Shown: positions 8,689 through 18,032 of the stretch, in pieces | How positions within the stretch are numbered: the stretch's first letter is position 1 | Layout of the letters: each line of letters opens with the position of its first letter | NCBI RefSeq assembly: GCF_003173715.1 | Contig: NZ_CP029550.1 | Span: forward strand, 4,263,501 to 4,327,500 | Reading direction: 5' to 3' | DNA length: 64,000 nt | Source of the DNA: Methylobacterium durans | GTDB taxonomy: Bacteria; Pseudomonadota; Alphaproteobacteria; Rhizobiales; Beijerinckiaceae | Position numbers and translations under genes: made by a program | Notes under the pieces: model-generated | Databases searched by the model: none | What the model saw: only the letters and a program-made list of their open reading frames with translations | What the model was told of the DNA's origin: nothing

Positions 8689-8919
8689 TGTTCCGCCTCG
8701 CGAAACCTAGCCTCCCGTACACTAGGCGTTCTGCTCCCGCATTCGATGCCTTAACTTTCGGCAACTAGCTAGAGGCGAGGAGGGTGACCGTGACTAGTTC
8801 CGTCGGCATCCCGGTTACTCATTACCGTACTGTCAAGGTCGAGGACGTGGGCGTCTTCTATCGGGAGGCGGGCCCTGCGGACGCGCCGGTCGTGCTGCTG
8901 CTGCACGGTTTCCCGACCT
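8518..8919. repeat. 402-bp direct repeat, left copy
   Basis: This segment is identical by eye, base for base, to 18811-19212 (constant offset 10293). It contains the 5' ends of a leftward LysR gene and a rightward alpha/beta-hydrolase gene plus the promoter region between them. Only the right copy has both genes complete, so this is a transplanted fragment. Confidence 0.9.
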
Positions 8920-8927
8920 TGCCGTGA
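8784..8927 (+). pseudogene. 5' fragment of alpha/beta-hydrolase gene (duplicate of 19077-19970)
   Basis: From GTG 8784 the first 45 codons match the intact hydrolase up to LLLHGFPT. The repeat then ends at 8919 and an out-of-family TGA follows at 8925-8927. The nucleophile and all later catalytic residues are missing, so it cannot be active. Confidence 0.85.
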
Positions 8928-9149
8928 ACCACGGCGCACCCTGACGGATCTCGGGGGCCATTTGCGTCCTTCCGCTCGGCTGGGCGACGCTCGCATCGCG
9001 GGATCGGCTATCCGCACGCTGATCGATGTCGCCCGGCGTGGACTTCGTACGCTGAGTGGCTGACCGCTGTCGAGGTCAAGCTGGACGTTCATGCGTCCCG
9101 GCGATCGGCATAGACTGGCCGGGACGATCGGTCCGAGGAGATCCTCATC

Positions 9150-9971
9150 ATGGGAACGATCAAGGTCGCCGACGGGACCGAAATCTACTTCAAGGACTGG
9201 GGAGCAGGACCGCCCGTCGTGTTCAGCCACGGCTGGCCTCTCAGCGCGGACGCCTTCGAGGACCAGATGTTTTTTCTGGCCTCGCGAGGCTACCGTTGCA
9301 TCGCCCACGACCGCCGCGGCCATGGCCGGTCGAGCCAGCCCTGGACCGGAAACGATCTCGATACCTACGCCGACGACCTCGCCGCGCTGGTTCAAGCGCT
9401 GGACCTGAAGGACGTGGTCCATGTCGGCCATTCCACCGGGGGCGGGGAGGTCGCCCGCTACATTGGGCGCCATGGGACCGAGCGCGTGTCGAAGGCGGTC
9501 CTCATCGGCGCCATTCCGCCCTTGATGCTGAAGACGGCGACCAATCCCGTAGGGACTCCGATCGAGGTGTTCGATCAGCTCCGGGCGGGCGTGCAGGCGG
9601 ACCGGTCCCAATTCTGGAAAGACCTGAGCCTGCCCTTCTACGGATACAATCGGGCCGGCGCGACGATTTCGGAAGGCGTGCGCGAGTCGTTCTGGCTGCA
9701 GGGCATGATGGCAGGCTTCCCCGCATCGTACTTCTGCATCGAAGCCTTCTCGGAAACGGATCTGACCGAGGATCTCGGCCGGTTCGACATACCGACGCTG
9801 GTCCTCCACGGCGACGACGACCAGATCGTGCCAATCGCCGCCTCGGCCCTGCAATCGTCGAAGAGGATCAAGGATGCCACCCTCAAGGTCTACCAGGGCG
9901 CGCCGCACGGCATGTGCACCACGCTCAAGGACAGGGTCAACGAGGACCTGCTGTCGTTCCTGAACCCGTAG
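9150..9971 (+). CDS. Alpha/beta hydrolase, non-haem chloroperoxidase/arylesterase type
   Basis: A 273-residue hydrolase with a clear ribosome site (GGAGATCC) before ATG 9150. The oxyanion region is [14 protein letters not shown], a second family motif is [13 protein letters not shown], and the nucleophile elbow GHSTGGGE gives Ser95. The acid is in HGDDDQIVP and the His in GAPHGM. This motif set is typical of cofactor-free haloperoxidases/arylesterases, which hydrolyse esters and can form peracids in vitro; the natural substrate is unknown. The protein has no signal peptide and should be cytosolic. It heads a run of same-strand hydrolases. Confidence 0.92.
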   Translation: MGTIKVADGTEIYFKDWGAGPPVVFSHGWPLSADAFEDQMFFLASRGYRCIAHDRRGHGRSSQPWTGNDLDTYADDLAALVQALDLKDVVHVGHSTGGGEVARYIGRHGTERVSKAVLIGAIPPLMLKTATNPVGTPIEVFDQLRAGVQADRSQFWKDLSLPFYGYNRAGATISEGVRESFWLQGMMAGFPASYFCIEAFSETDLTEDLGRFDIPTLVLHGDDDQIVPIAASALQSSKRIKDATLKVYQGAPHGMCTTLKDRVNEDLLSFLNP

Positions 9972-10033
9972 ACGCCTGCACGATGCGGACGACATGGAGG
10001 CGGCCGGCAAACCCGGCCTGAAGGGAGAACGAG

Positions 10034-11005
10034 ATGTCTGTCGCATCCCGGCATTCGCTCTCGCGCCGCGGGTTCTGCATCTGCGGCATGACCGCTTCCG
10101 GCCGTGCGGCGAGCGACGAAAGGCCGACGCCGGACCGAGTCTTCGCCGAGGCGCGCGGCATCGTCGATCTCATCAAATCCGAGGCCGCCAAGACGCCGAT
10201 CACGGTTCACAAGCTTCGCGGCGGCATCTTCGCCCTGGAGGGTTCGGGCGGCAACATAGCCGTTCTGACCGGCTCCGACGGCAAGCTGCTGGTGGATGCA
10301 GGCATCGGCGTCTCGCGGCCCCAGGTCGCCACGACGCTGGCAACCCTGGGTCCCGATCCGATCACGCGGCTGATCAATACGCACTGGCACTTCGATCACG
10401 CCGACGGCAACGAATGGCTGCAGGCGGAAGGCGCCCGCATCCTCGCGCACGAGAACACCCGCAAGCATCTCGCCATGGCCCAGCGGGTCGAGGACTGGAA
10501 CTTCGACTTCCCGCCTGCCGCCGCGTCGGCGCTTCCCGTCGAGGTGTTCGCGACCGAGCGGAAGTTGACGGCGAACGGCGCCACCGTCGCTCTGAACTAC
10601 TACGGCCCGGCCCACACCGACAGCGACATCTCGATTCATTTCGAGGAAGCCGACGTCCTGCACACCGGCGACACGTTCTGGAACGGGGCCTACCCGTTCA
10701 TCGACTACTCCACCGGTGGCAGCATCGACGGATCGATCCAGGCCGCCGAGGCGAACTTGGAGATCGCGACCGACGACACGGTGGTCGTCCCCGGCCACGG
10801 CCATCCGGTCAGCGACCGGTCCGAGCTTCGGGAGTTCCGCGATATGCTGGTCGCCGTTCGTACAAACGTCGCGACCCTGAAGCGGCAAGGACGATCGCTG
10901 GACGAGATCGTCGCGGCCAGACCTACGGCGGCCTACGACGCCAAGTGGGGCAATTTCGTCATCGATCCCGCGTTCTTCACCAAGCTGGTCCACGAGGGCT
11001 GCTAG
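10034..11005 (+). CDS. Exported metallo-beta-lactamase-fold hydrolase
   Basis: A 323-residue MBL-fold protein with GGGAGAACGAG before ATG 10034. The N terminus has a twin-arginine-like SRRGF sequence, suggesting Tat export, although the following hydrophobic part is short. Metal ligands are in NTHWHFDHADGN (the H-x-H-x-D-H motif), YGPAHTDSD, HTGDTFWN and VPGHGHPVSD. The family includes SoxH-like and quinoprotein-relay hydrolases. It follows the chloroperoxidase-like gene by 62 bp and is likely co-transcribed. Substrate not predictable. Confidence 0.88.
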   Translation: MSVASRHSLSRRGFCICGMTASGRAASDERPTPDRVFAEARGIVDLIKSEAAKTPITVHKLRGGIFALEGSGGNIAVLTGSDGKLLVDAGIGVSRPQVATTLATLGPDPITRLINTHWHFDHADGNEWLQAEGARILAHENTRKHLAMAQRVEDWNFDFPPAAASALPVEVFATERKLTANGATVALNYYGPAHTDSDISIHFEEADVLHTGDTFWNGAYPFIDYSTGGSIDGSIQAAEANLEIATDDTVVVPGHGHPVSDRSELREFRDMLVAVRTNVATLKRQGRSLDEIVAARPTAAYDAKWGNFVIDPAFFTKLVHEGC

Positions 11006-11066
11006 CCCTTCGGGCCAGCGCTCGATCCCCGTCCGGCACAACCACGGTCCAACAGGGAGAAGTGCG

Positions 11067-11530
11067 ATGTCGCGCCCCCGCTACCGCCGTTCACGCAGGA
11101 GAGTGCCATCGAGAAGGTCAGGCTCGCGGAGGACGGCTGGAACAGCCGCGATCCCGCGAAGGTGGCGCTGGCCTACACGCCGGACACGCGCTGGCGGAAC
11201 AGGGTCGAGTTCCTGGTCGGGCGCGAGGAGGTCGAGGCGTTCCTGACACGGAAGTGGGCGAAGGAACTCGATTACCGGCTGATCAAGGAACTCTGGACCT
11301 TCGCAGGCAACCGGATCGCGGTCCGCTACGCCTACGAGTACCATGACGACAGTGGCAACTGGTTCCGGACCTACGGCAACGAGAACTGGGAGTTCGCCGA
11401 GGACGGCCTCATGCGAGCACGGCACGCCAGCATCAACGAGCATCCGATCACACCGACCGACCGCAAGTTCCACTGGCCGCTCGGGCGGCGCCCCGACGCC
11501 CATCTTGGCTTGAGCGACTTCGGGTTTTAA
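11067..11530 (+). pseudogene. DUF1348 / NTF2-like protein with a 5' frameshift
   Basis: ATG 11067 has a good ribosome site (AGGGAGA) and starts MSRP. One extra C in the C5 run at 11075-11079 would join it to the main frame ([23 protein letters not shown]), giving a protein of about 154 residues, the usual DUF1348 length. Family blocks [21 protein letters not shown] and WEFAEDGLM are intact. As written, translation would have to begin internally, for example at GTG 11162, and lose the first strand. DUF1348 folds like nuclear transport factor 2; its activity is unknown. A sequencing under-call is quite possible. Confidence 0.75.
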
Positions 11531-11631
11531 CGCATCCCAGTCTCAAGCCATTCCTGGATGCTTCAGGAAGTCATGCGACAGGCGTCTCGGCCCGTTTCCG
11601 ACATGGGCTTGCTGCCCTCGAAGGTGGCTGC

Positions 11632-12639
11632 ATGATCAACGGAATCCACCCAGCGAACGATTTCGGTTCGCCTTCCGGCCTGTCGCCCGGCCGAACCGGC
11701 GACACGTCGCAGGCAGAGGCTCGCCGATTCCGGCACGGAAACCACGAGGTCGTCGTCCTCAGCGACGGACATCTGGTGCTGCCCACCTCGCTTCTTGCCC
11801 CGGAGGTGCCGGTGCGCGAGCGGGCGGCGGCGCTGGAGGCGGCCGCCATTGTCTCCGGGAACTACCAGCCGGCAGCGAACATAGCGCTGATCCGGAGCGG
11901 CGCCCACCTGATCCTGTTCGACACCGGCGGCGTCGGCTTCCAGGCAGATCTTGGCCGGCTCTCGCACCATCTTCTGTCGACAGGCATCGACGCAGCCAGC
12001 ATCACGAAGGTGATCTTCACTCATGGACACCCGGATCACATCTGGGGGACCGTGCTGGCCGACGGAACGCTACGCTTCCCGAACGCCACCTACTACTCCG
12101 GTGCGGCCGAGTGGGATTTCTGGAACGGCGAGGACGTCTGGACGAAGCTGCCGAGCGCGCAACACCCGTTTGCAACGGGAGCCCGACGCCAGTATGCGGC
12201 CATACGCGACCGGGTGACCATGATCCGTCCAGGTGACGAGGTCGTCTCGGGGATCCAAGCTATCGCGACACCGGGCCATACTCCGGGGCATCTCTCCTTC
12301 GAGGTTGCGGGAGGCGACGGACTGATCATCGTCGGAGATGTCGTGACGACCCCTTCCATCTTCTTCCCGCATCCGGCATGGACTTTCGGGTTCGACGCCG
12401 ACGACGATCAGGCCATCGCAAGCCGCAGGCGCCTGCTGGATCGCGCGGCGAGCGAACACACGAAGCTGCTCGGCTACCACTGGCCCTACCCCGGTGTGGG
12501 TCACGCCGAGCGTGACGGCCCCGGCTACCGCTATGTCCCGGTGCACCATGAGCCGCCGGTGCCCGGAAGTGAGTGCCGCAGGGCGCCGCGTCCGGCTTCC
12601 GAGAGCCGGCCACTAGGCCGCGGAGTGCGTCGCACGTAG
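11632..12639 (+). CDS. Metallo-beta-lactamase-fold hydrolase
   Basis: A 335-residue MBL-fold protein starting at ATG 11632. Metal ligands are visible in FTHGHPDHIWG (H-x-H-x-D-H), TPGHTPGHLSF, IVGDVVT and GYHWPYPGVGH. The N-terminal 40 residues are polar without a signal peptide, though SDGHLVLP is a known lead-in for AttM/AiiA-like and alkyl-sulfatase-like MBL proteins. The last 40 residues are Arg/Pro-rich and may be extra. It lies 101 bp after the DUF1348 gene on the same strand. Lactonase activity is possible but not shown. Confidence 0.88.
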   Translation: MINGIHPANDFGSPSGLSPGRTGDTSQAEARRFRHGNHEVVVLSDGHLVLPTSLLAPEVPVRERAAALEAAAIVSGNYQPAANIALIRSGAHLILFDTGGVGFQADLGRLSHHLLSTGIDAASITKVIFTHGHPDHIWGTVLADGTLRFPNATYYSGAAEWDFWNGEDVWTKLPSAQHPFATGARRQYAAIRDRVTMIRPGDEVVSGIQAIATPGHTPGHLSFEVAGGDGLIIVGDVVTTPSIFFPHPAWTFGFDADDDQAIASRRRLLDRAASEHTKLLGYHWPYPGVGHAERDGPGYRYVPVHHEPPVPGSECRRAPRPASESRPLGRGVRRT

Positions 12640-12762
12640 CCGTGGCGCTCGAAGGCCGCGGCGGCAGGATGACCCCTGATCGGAGGTCGGGCAGGCCACG
12701 ATGTCTGCGAGCCGCAGCCCTTGATCGATCCGTTTGTATGGGGCCTTGGCCCACCTTGCGAT

Positions 12763-12774
12763 ATACGGCCGTAT
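12763..12774. promoter_or_regulatory. Perfect palindrome ATACGGCCGTAT
   Basis: A 12-bp palindrome in the 283-bp gap after the MBL gene. It resembles the CATACGTTCGTATG site at 19994-20007, and both are followed by A(A/G)TCCG. It could be a shared operator; no cognate regulator is identified. Confidence 0.35.
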
Positions 12775-12922
12775 GAATCCGTAGACTCAAGTCTCATCCA
12801 TAGCAACAAAGGTCGGATATCTCTGCGGCAGGCCAACTCCTATCAATTTCGACGAGGATGAAAGAGCCGCGTCGCAGCAGATACTGCATCTGCACGATCT
12901 CAGCCTATCGACCAACCCGGTC

Positions 12923-13234
12923 ATGCATCCTCGAACCGATATGGGAGTTCAGGCCATGTACTGGGCAAGACTTGGTCCCGGCGGCGGATGCGAAGCACGA
13001 GCCGTCGAGATGTTCCGGGCACAATATGCCGCCCTTGGCGAGCCACGGGATATGATGTTGGTCATCGACCGGCGAGACCGGCGCCAGCAGCTCTTCATTG
13101 GGGTTCCGAACCCGGCGCTGTTCGTGGCGTACCGGTGCGTCGAGCGCTGCCTGGGATCGGACGTGCCGGATGCCTCGGAACTGGTGGTCGGCCGCCTCGC
13201 CGTGTTCCAAGCGGTACTCCGAGGTCGCGGCTGA
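12923..13234 (+). CDS. Small protein of unknown function
   Basis: A frame of up to 103 residues; the start is uncertain, with internal Met codons at 12941 and 12956 also possible. The product has a mixed alpha/beta look (MMLVIDRRDRRQQLFIGVPN then FVAYRCVERCLG) and no signal peptide or membrane segment. I do not recognise the family. Codon use is normal for the region, and the gene stands alone between the hydrolase cluster and the porin. Confidence 0.45.
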   Translation: MHPRTDMGVQAMYWARLGPGGGCEARAVEMFRAQYAALGEPRDMMLVIDRRDRRQQLFIGVPNPALFVAYRCVERCLGSDVPDASELVVGRLAVFQAVLRGRG

Positions 13235-13376
13235 CGCGTGCGGGGTCTCGGCTTGCGATTGTCACTTATGCGCCGCAGCGGCTGAAGAAGCGGCGTTGCG
13301 TCTTCCTATGAACAGTGACTCCGGAGTTGCGAAGGACGATCCTGATGAGCGCGATGTTCCATGAGGACGCTCCGCG

Positions 13377-14675
13377 ATGTATCGCAGCTTCCCGAGATGC
13401 TTCCGGCGCCTATCCTGCATCGTACTCGGCGTTTTCGCTGCGGGCTCTTTCACACCGGGCCTCGCGAGCGGTTCCGAAGCACGGCTCTCGCTGCCTCGCT
13501 TCGTCCAATCGGATATTGGCATCCCAGGCGTCACCCTCGACGAGCGGGGCATAACAGTCACGTCGGCGGACGAGGTGGTGAAGTTCCGGATCGGAGGCCG
13601 CCTGCAGCTCGATCCCGCCTTCGGCGGCACCAGCCCACGGATCCCCAACGGGTTCGGATCGAACATCGAGGTCCGGCGCGCCTGGATCGAGACCTACCTG
13701 ACGATCGACAACGCGATCGAGCTCGCCTTCCAGTACGACGTGAACACCGACCGGACGCCGATCCAGGATGCGGCCGCCGCCTATCGCGGCGTCGAGGGGC
13801 TCGTCGTCTCCTTCGGCAACTACAAGGAGCCGTTCAGCCTCCAACAGCTGATCAGCGACAACAACACCACCTTCGTCGAGCGTGCTTTGCCGGATGCTCT
13901 CGTGCCGGCCCGCAACACCGGTTTCTCGAGCGCAACCTATGGTAGTCGCTGGACGCTGACGGGCGGCGTGTTCGGTGGCAACATTAACACCGGCGTCGAG
14001 CTCGGCGGCATCGCCGGAACGGTGCGCGCCACCTACGCCCCGATCCTGAGCGAGACCGAGGTACTGCATCTCGGCATCGCCGGCAGCTTCCGCTCCTACG
14101 ACCAGAACGACCGCAGCCTCGCCTTCTCCTCCAAGCCGGAGGCGTTCGTCTTCCAGACCAGCCTCATCAACACCGGCCCCATCCGGAACGCGGCTGATCT
14201 CGCCCGCCTCGGTATCGAGGCGGCCTACCAGAACGGCCCGTTCCGCGTGCAGGGCGAGTACATCCTCGCCCGGGTTGGGCGCGACGGTCTGCTGCCGGGT
14301 GCCACCTTCGAAGGAGGTTATGTCGAGGGGGCCTGGGTCATCAACGGCAAGGGCCGGCCCTATCAGCTGAAGACCAACTACGGAGCCGATCTCGCAATCT
14401 TCAAGGGCGTACAGGTCGGTGAGGAGCAGCGGCTGACCCGGGGCGGCATCGGCGTATTCGAGCTCGCCGGCCGCTTCAGCTTCCTCGACCTCAAGGACGG
14501 CGGGATTCGGGGTGGCGTCGAGCGCAACTGGACGGCGGGTCTGAACTGGTACCCTGACAGGAACATTCGCTTGATGGCCAACTACATTTACGCGAGTGCG
14601 AAGGGCTCACCCGCCGTCGACCGCAGGGACATCGAGGCGGACATCGCCGAGTTTCGGCTGCAGCTCTATTGGTAG
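13377..14675 (+). CDS. OprO/OprP-type outer-membrane porin
   Basis: A 432-residue porin with an N-terminal signal peptide (basic start, LSCIVLGVFAAGSF core, cleavage near residue 32). It has the phosphate-selective porin hallmarks: VKFRIGGRLQLDPA, RRAWIETYLTIDNAIELAFQYDV, VSFGNYKEPFSLQQL and TTFVERALPDALVPARNTG. The C terminus is a final beta-strand ending in Trp (FRLQLYW), typical of outer-membrane barrels. Family members form trimeric channels for anions such as phosphate or pyrophosphate; specificity cannot be read here. Confidence 0.9.
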   Translation: MYRSFPRCFRRLSCIVLGVFAAGSFTPGLASGSEARLSLPRFVQSDIGIPGVTLDERGITVTSADEVVKFRIGGRLQLDPAFGGTSPRIPNGFGSNIEVRRAWIETYLTIDNAIELAFQYDVNTDRTPIQDAAAAYRGVEGLVVSFGNYKEPFSLQQLISDNNTTFVERALPDALVPARNTGFSSATYGSRWTLTGGVFGGNINTGVELGGIAGTVRATYAPILSETEVLHLGIAGSFRSYDQNDRSLAFSSKPEAFVFQTSLINTGPIRNAADLARLGIEAAYQNGPFRVQGEYILARVGRDGLLPGATFEGGYVEGAWVINGKGRPYQLKTNYGADLAIFKGVQVGEEQRLTRGGIGVFELAGRFSFLDLKDGGIRGGVERNWTAGLNWYPDRNIRLMANYIYASAKGSPAVDRRDIEADIAEFRLQLYW

Positions 14676-15093
14676 TCCCGGAAGAGCGAGGTCGCTTTCC
14701 CAGCGCCTCGAGCGCGACGGGCTTGCCGGTCTCGATACGCGCCGCGGTCGCCTTGCGGAGCGATGCGTGACGGCGACGCGATCGCGTGGAACCCGGTCGG
14801 TGCCAGATGCGCGACGCTCTCGCGCTCGAGCCAGAGCTGCGCTGCTGCGTGCATGTACCGCTGGGCCGTCCGGACCAAGAAGCCCATCTCAGCCCGAACC
14901 CACCTCAGAAAGAGGCCGTGCTCGGCCCTCGCCTTAACGGCGAGGAGATCCCGACCGGTGGACAGGACGTCCGTCTCCAAGCTCCCCCTGTACCGCTCCA
15001 CGGCTGCCATGACCTCCTTAGCGGCCGCATCATTATCTGCTCGTAGTCGAAATAATCGCCAGGTGCGGCATCGATTTTCCTCAGCAGTTCCAT
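14666..15093 (-). pseudogene. DUF3102 protein, frame-disrupted
   Basis: From ATG 15093 the frame reads MELLRKIDAAPGDYFDYEQ. One base must be added near 15045 to continue into DNDAAAKEVMAAVERYRGS and the DUF3102 core (GRDLLAVKARAEHGLFLRWVRAEMGFLVRTAQRYM). Near residue 120 a second switch seems needed to reach KATAARIETGKPV-like sequence. DUF3102 proteins occur on plasmids and phages and have unknown function. The 3' end abuts the porin stop codon tail to tail. The second shift is not cured by one added base, so real decay is likely. Confidence 0.6.
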
Positions 15094-15220
15094 GTCTCGT
15101 CTCCTGCCGACCAAACTCCGACACTTTACTGGCAACCTGCCGAGTCGTACCGTGCCAAGTAATATTTGATTTCGCCGAGAAATTGTGGCGGCCATGTGGG
15201 GCGGTAGAGAGGGTGGGTCG

Positions 15221-15745
15221 ATGAAGCAGACGTCCCTATCGTCGGCTGTGTTCGCGGCGGCGTGTGTCGTCGCCTTGTTGCCTGTCGCGGCGGGAAGCGC
15301 CGACGACGACGGCTCTCCGATCTTCGGCGTCAAGCTTCCGGCGGGATATCGCGACTGGCAGCTGATCAGCGTGGCCCACGAAGCCGGCAATCTCAACGAT
15401 CTGCGCGCCATTCTCGGTAACGAGATCGCGGTCAAAGCCTACCGGGAGGGGACGCGTCCTTTCCCGGACGGTGCGATCATCGCAAGGTTGGCCTGGAAGT
15501 ATGTGGCGTCGGACGAGAACAACGCGATCTTCGGCCAAGTCCAGTCGTTCGTTCCCGGACCTGCCACGAACATCCAGTTCAGCGTCAAGGACTCGAAGAA
15601 GTACGCCGAGACGGGCGGTTGGGGCTACGGCCAGTTCGAGGATGGCAAGCCGAACCGCAGCGAGGCACTAATGAACACCTGCTTCCCCTGTCATGCCCGC
15701 GTGAACAAGCCGGACGATTTCGTCTTCACGCGTTACGCACCCTGA
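15221..15745 (+). CDS. Cytochrome P460 family protein
   Basis: A 174-residue secreted c-type cytochrome. I chose ATG 15221 because the signal peptide begins there (MKQTSL, hydrophobic VFAAACVVALLPVAAGSA). The mature part has the P460 fold markers LPAGYRDWQLISVAH and YREGTRPFPDGAIIARLAWK, a C-terminal haem-attachment motif CFPCH (154-158) and KPDDFVFTRY. Related periplasmic proteins oxidise hydroxylamine or bind NO, but many have no known role. The Lys that crosslinks haem in true P460 cannot be assigned. Stands alone. Confidence 0.88.
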   Translation: MKQTSLSSAVFAAACVVALLPVAAGSADDDGSPIFGVKLPAGYRDWQLISVAHEAGNLNDLRAILGNEIAVKAYREGTRPFPDGAIIARLAWKYVASDENNAIFGQVQSFVPGPATNIQFSVKDSKKYAETGGWGYGQFEDGKPNRSEALMNTCFPCHARVNKPDDFVFTRYAP

Positions 15746-15917
15746 GGCACCGGCGGCAGATCGAACAAGCGCTGCGAATGCCTGCAGGACGCGTTGCCGA
15801 TGCCGGAAACGAAGACCCGACATCGGCCAGTCTGTCCCTGGAGAACGGGCGGGAACGAGCGGGGACGGCTGAGCATGCTCGGCCGCCTCCGATCGAAGCC
15901 GCAGGATGCGTCGACCA

Positions 15918-16223
15918 TCAGTAGGCCGGCACGTCGAAGTGGGCGCCCCACACGTTGATCTGGCGGGTGGGCGCAGAGACAGACGCGGAGGGCTGAGCTA
16001 CCGAGACGTTGCCGTTCACGGAGCTATAGGCGCGGGGCACGCTGCGGGCCACCGGAACCAGATTGTCGTAGGAGGACGGCGCACCGATGGCAGGGCCACT
16101 GACGGGAGCGTTCGGGACCTCGAAGCGGGCTCCCCAGGCGTTGATCGTGTGGGTGCCTTCGGCGAGAGCCGGACCGGCGGTGCCGGCGAGCAGGGCGAGA
16201 GCGAAAACGAGATTGCGGGTCAT
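15918..16223 (-). CDS. Small secreted protein with two IN-x-WG-A-x-F motifs, copy B
   Basis: A 101-residue secreted protein. The signal peptide (NLVFALALLAGTAGPALA) is cut just before EGTHTINAWGARFEVP. The same motif closes the protein as RQINVWGAHFDVPAY, so the domain is a mirrored pair of about 12-residue motifs joined by a Ser/Val/Pro-rich linker. It is a relative of the products at 4454-4754 and 20134-20607. Its ribosome site GGAGA is part of a 9-bp leader stem. I do not know a named family or function; an extracytoplasmic structural or binding role is only a guess. Confidence 0.85.
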   Translation of the reverse strand: MTRNLVFALALLAGTAGPALAEGTHTINAWGARFEVPNAPVSGPAIGAPSSYDNLVPVARSVPRAYSSVNGNVSVAQPSASVSAPTRQINVWGAHFDVPAY

Positions 16224-16229
16224 GGTAGA

Positions 16230-16272
16230 TCTCCATCGAGTTGGCGGCGCCAAGGCCGGTCGCCGATGGAGA
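16230..16272 (-). promoter_or_regulatory. Leader hairpin burying the Shine-Dalgarno of copy B
   Basis: In gene orientation TCTCCATCG (16272-16264) pairs perfectly over 9 bp with CGATGGAGA (16238-16230), which contains the GGAGA ribosome site 6-7 nt before ATG 16223. The loop contains a GC-rich inner stem (GGCG/CGCC). A GTATG element (16351-16347) lies 124 bp upstream of the start. Same architecture as for copies A and C. Confidence 0.6.
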
Positions 16273-16527
16273 TGAATTTATAGATCTGCCCCACATCCGT
16301 AACTTGTACGTCCGGCTTTATTTGGAGTACTTGGGTGCGACGAGATCATACAAAGGTTTTTTCCCGTCGGCCGGCAGCCTATCACCAGCTGAGCTATCCC
16401 GTGTCCCCGAAGGCCGCCGACCCCGAAATGACGTCCGGCTATCCATCCGAACTCCTTCCCTGCATCGCCGGCACGACGGCGACCGCAACTGGCATGTGGG
16501 ACCGGATTGCCATATGCGCCTGCTCCC

Positions 16528-18032
16528 ATGACGATCGTCACCCTCGACCGCCTCATTCCCGGGTCTCTCGTGCCCTTCGGTGGCACACGTGCAGCCGTGA
16601 TCACGCCGGAGCTCGCGGAGCGCTTCCGGAAAGGAGATCACCTGCTCGTTCTACAGGAGACCGGCAATCTCCTGCATATCCCAGCGGCTCAGATGGCCCT
16701 GGCGACCACCGCAGTGGATCGGGCCCACGCCGCCTTTCGGGCAATGTCGGCCGTCCCGGATCAGGCGATCGACCGGTTCTTCGACCGCTTCGCCGCGTTC
16801 CTGGAGGATTCTTCGATCTGGAGCGTGATTGCAGAGGCCAACCGGCTCGACGCGGAGCGCGCGCAGAGCAGCGGCCGCTCGATTACGCGCCTCGTCGCAA
16901 CCGAGCGGATGCGGCAGGACATGATCGCTGGCCTGCGCGCGTGGCGAGATCTTGGGACGACGCGCGGCTGCGTCGTGGAACGCATCGTTCATCCCGGATG
17001 GACGATCGAGCAGGTAGCTGCGCCGCTCGGTGTGGTCGGCTTCGTCTTCGAGGGACGTCCGAACGTCCTCTCCGATGCAGCCGGGGTCCTGCGCACCGGC
17101 AACACGGCCGTCTTCCGCATCGGCAGCGACGCGCTCGGCACGGCGCAGGCCATCATGCGGCATGCCCTCGCTCCGGCTCTGCTGGAGGCCGGACTTCCGC
17201 CCGGAGCCATCTCCCTCGTCGAGAGTCCCGAGCGCTCGGCTGGCTGGGCGCTCTTCGCGGATCGGCGCCTCTCCCTGGCGGTGGCGCGCGGTTCGGGACA
17301 GGCCGTAGCCCAGCTCGGAAGTGTCGCCCGGCAGGCCGGAACCGCCGTCAGCCTGCATGGGACGGGCGGAGCGTGGATGGTGGCGGACCACGATGCGGAT
17401 CCGGAGCGCTTCGCCGCGGCGGTCGAGGCCTCGCTGGACCGGAAGGTCTGCAACACCCTGAACGTCTGCTGCATCCATCGGGCGCGGGTGTCCGATCTCG
17501 TGCCGGTCTTTCTGGCGGCGCTGGAGGCTGCCGGGCGATCTCGGGGCACGGCTGCAAGCTCCACGTAGTGGCCGGTGACGAGGCCGTTCTACCGTCCGCG
17601 TGGCAGGCCGCCACCGTCTGGGTTCGGCGGGCCGAGGGCGAACGCGTCGAGCCGCTGACGGAAATCCAGCCGGAGCATGATCTCGGCCGCGAATGGGAGT
17701 GGGAGGACACGCCCGAGGTCAGCCTGAAGATCGTGGACGATCTCGATCATGCAGTAGCGCTGTTCAACCGCTACAGCCCGCAATTCGTGGCCTCGCTGAT
17801 CAGCCGGCATCCGGCGGCATATCGGCGCTTCTACGACACGGTGAACGCGCCCTTCGTAGGCGACGGATTCACTCGCTGGGTGGATGGGCAGTACGCCCTG
17901 AACCAACCCGAGCTCGGTCTCTCCAACTGGGAGAACGGCCGTCTGCTCGCCCGCAGCGCCATCCTGTCGGGCGGCGGCGTCTTCACGGTGCGCAGCCGCG
18001 TCACGCAAGCCGACCCACGGCTGCGGCGGTGA
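16528..18032 (+). pseudogene. proA: ProA-like glutamate-5-semialdehyde dehydrogenase homologue, frame broken at 17543
   Basis: From ATG 16528 the protein matches the aldehyde-dehydrogenase fold of gamma-glutamyl phosphate reductase: GVVGFVFEGRPNVLSDAAG, LRTGNTAVFRIGSDA, and RKVCNTLNVCC with the catalytic Cys. The frame meets a stop at 17566-17568. Adding one G to the G4 run at 17543-17546 continues into GCKLHVVAGDEAVLP, WEWEDTPEVSLKIVDDLD and FVGDGFTRWVDGQYALN, the normal C terminus, ending at 18032. Intact ProA makes the proline precursor glutamate-5-semialdehyde. The restored length is about 500 residues, longer than the usual 420. It overlaps the convergent LysR gene by 32 bp. Confidence 0.8.

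Noticed and set aside
8769..10046. 425-codon leftward frame opposite the chloroperoxidase-like hydrolase
   Set aside because: The rightward hydrolase has complete catalytic motifs; the opposite frame has none.
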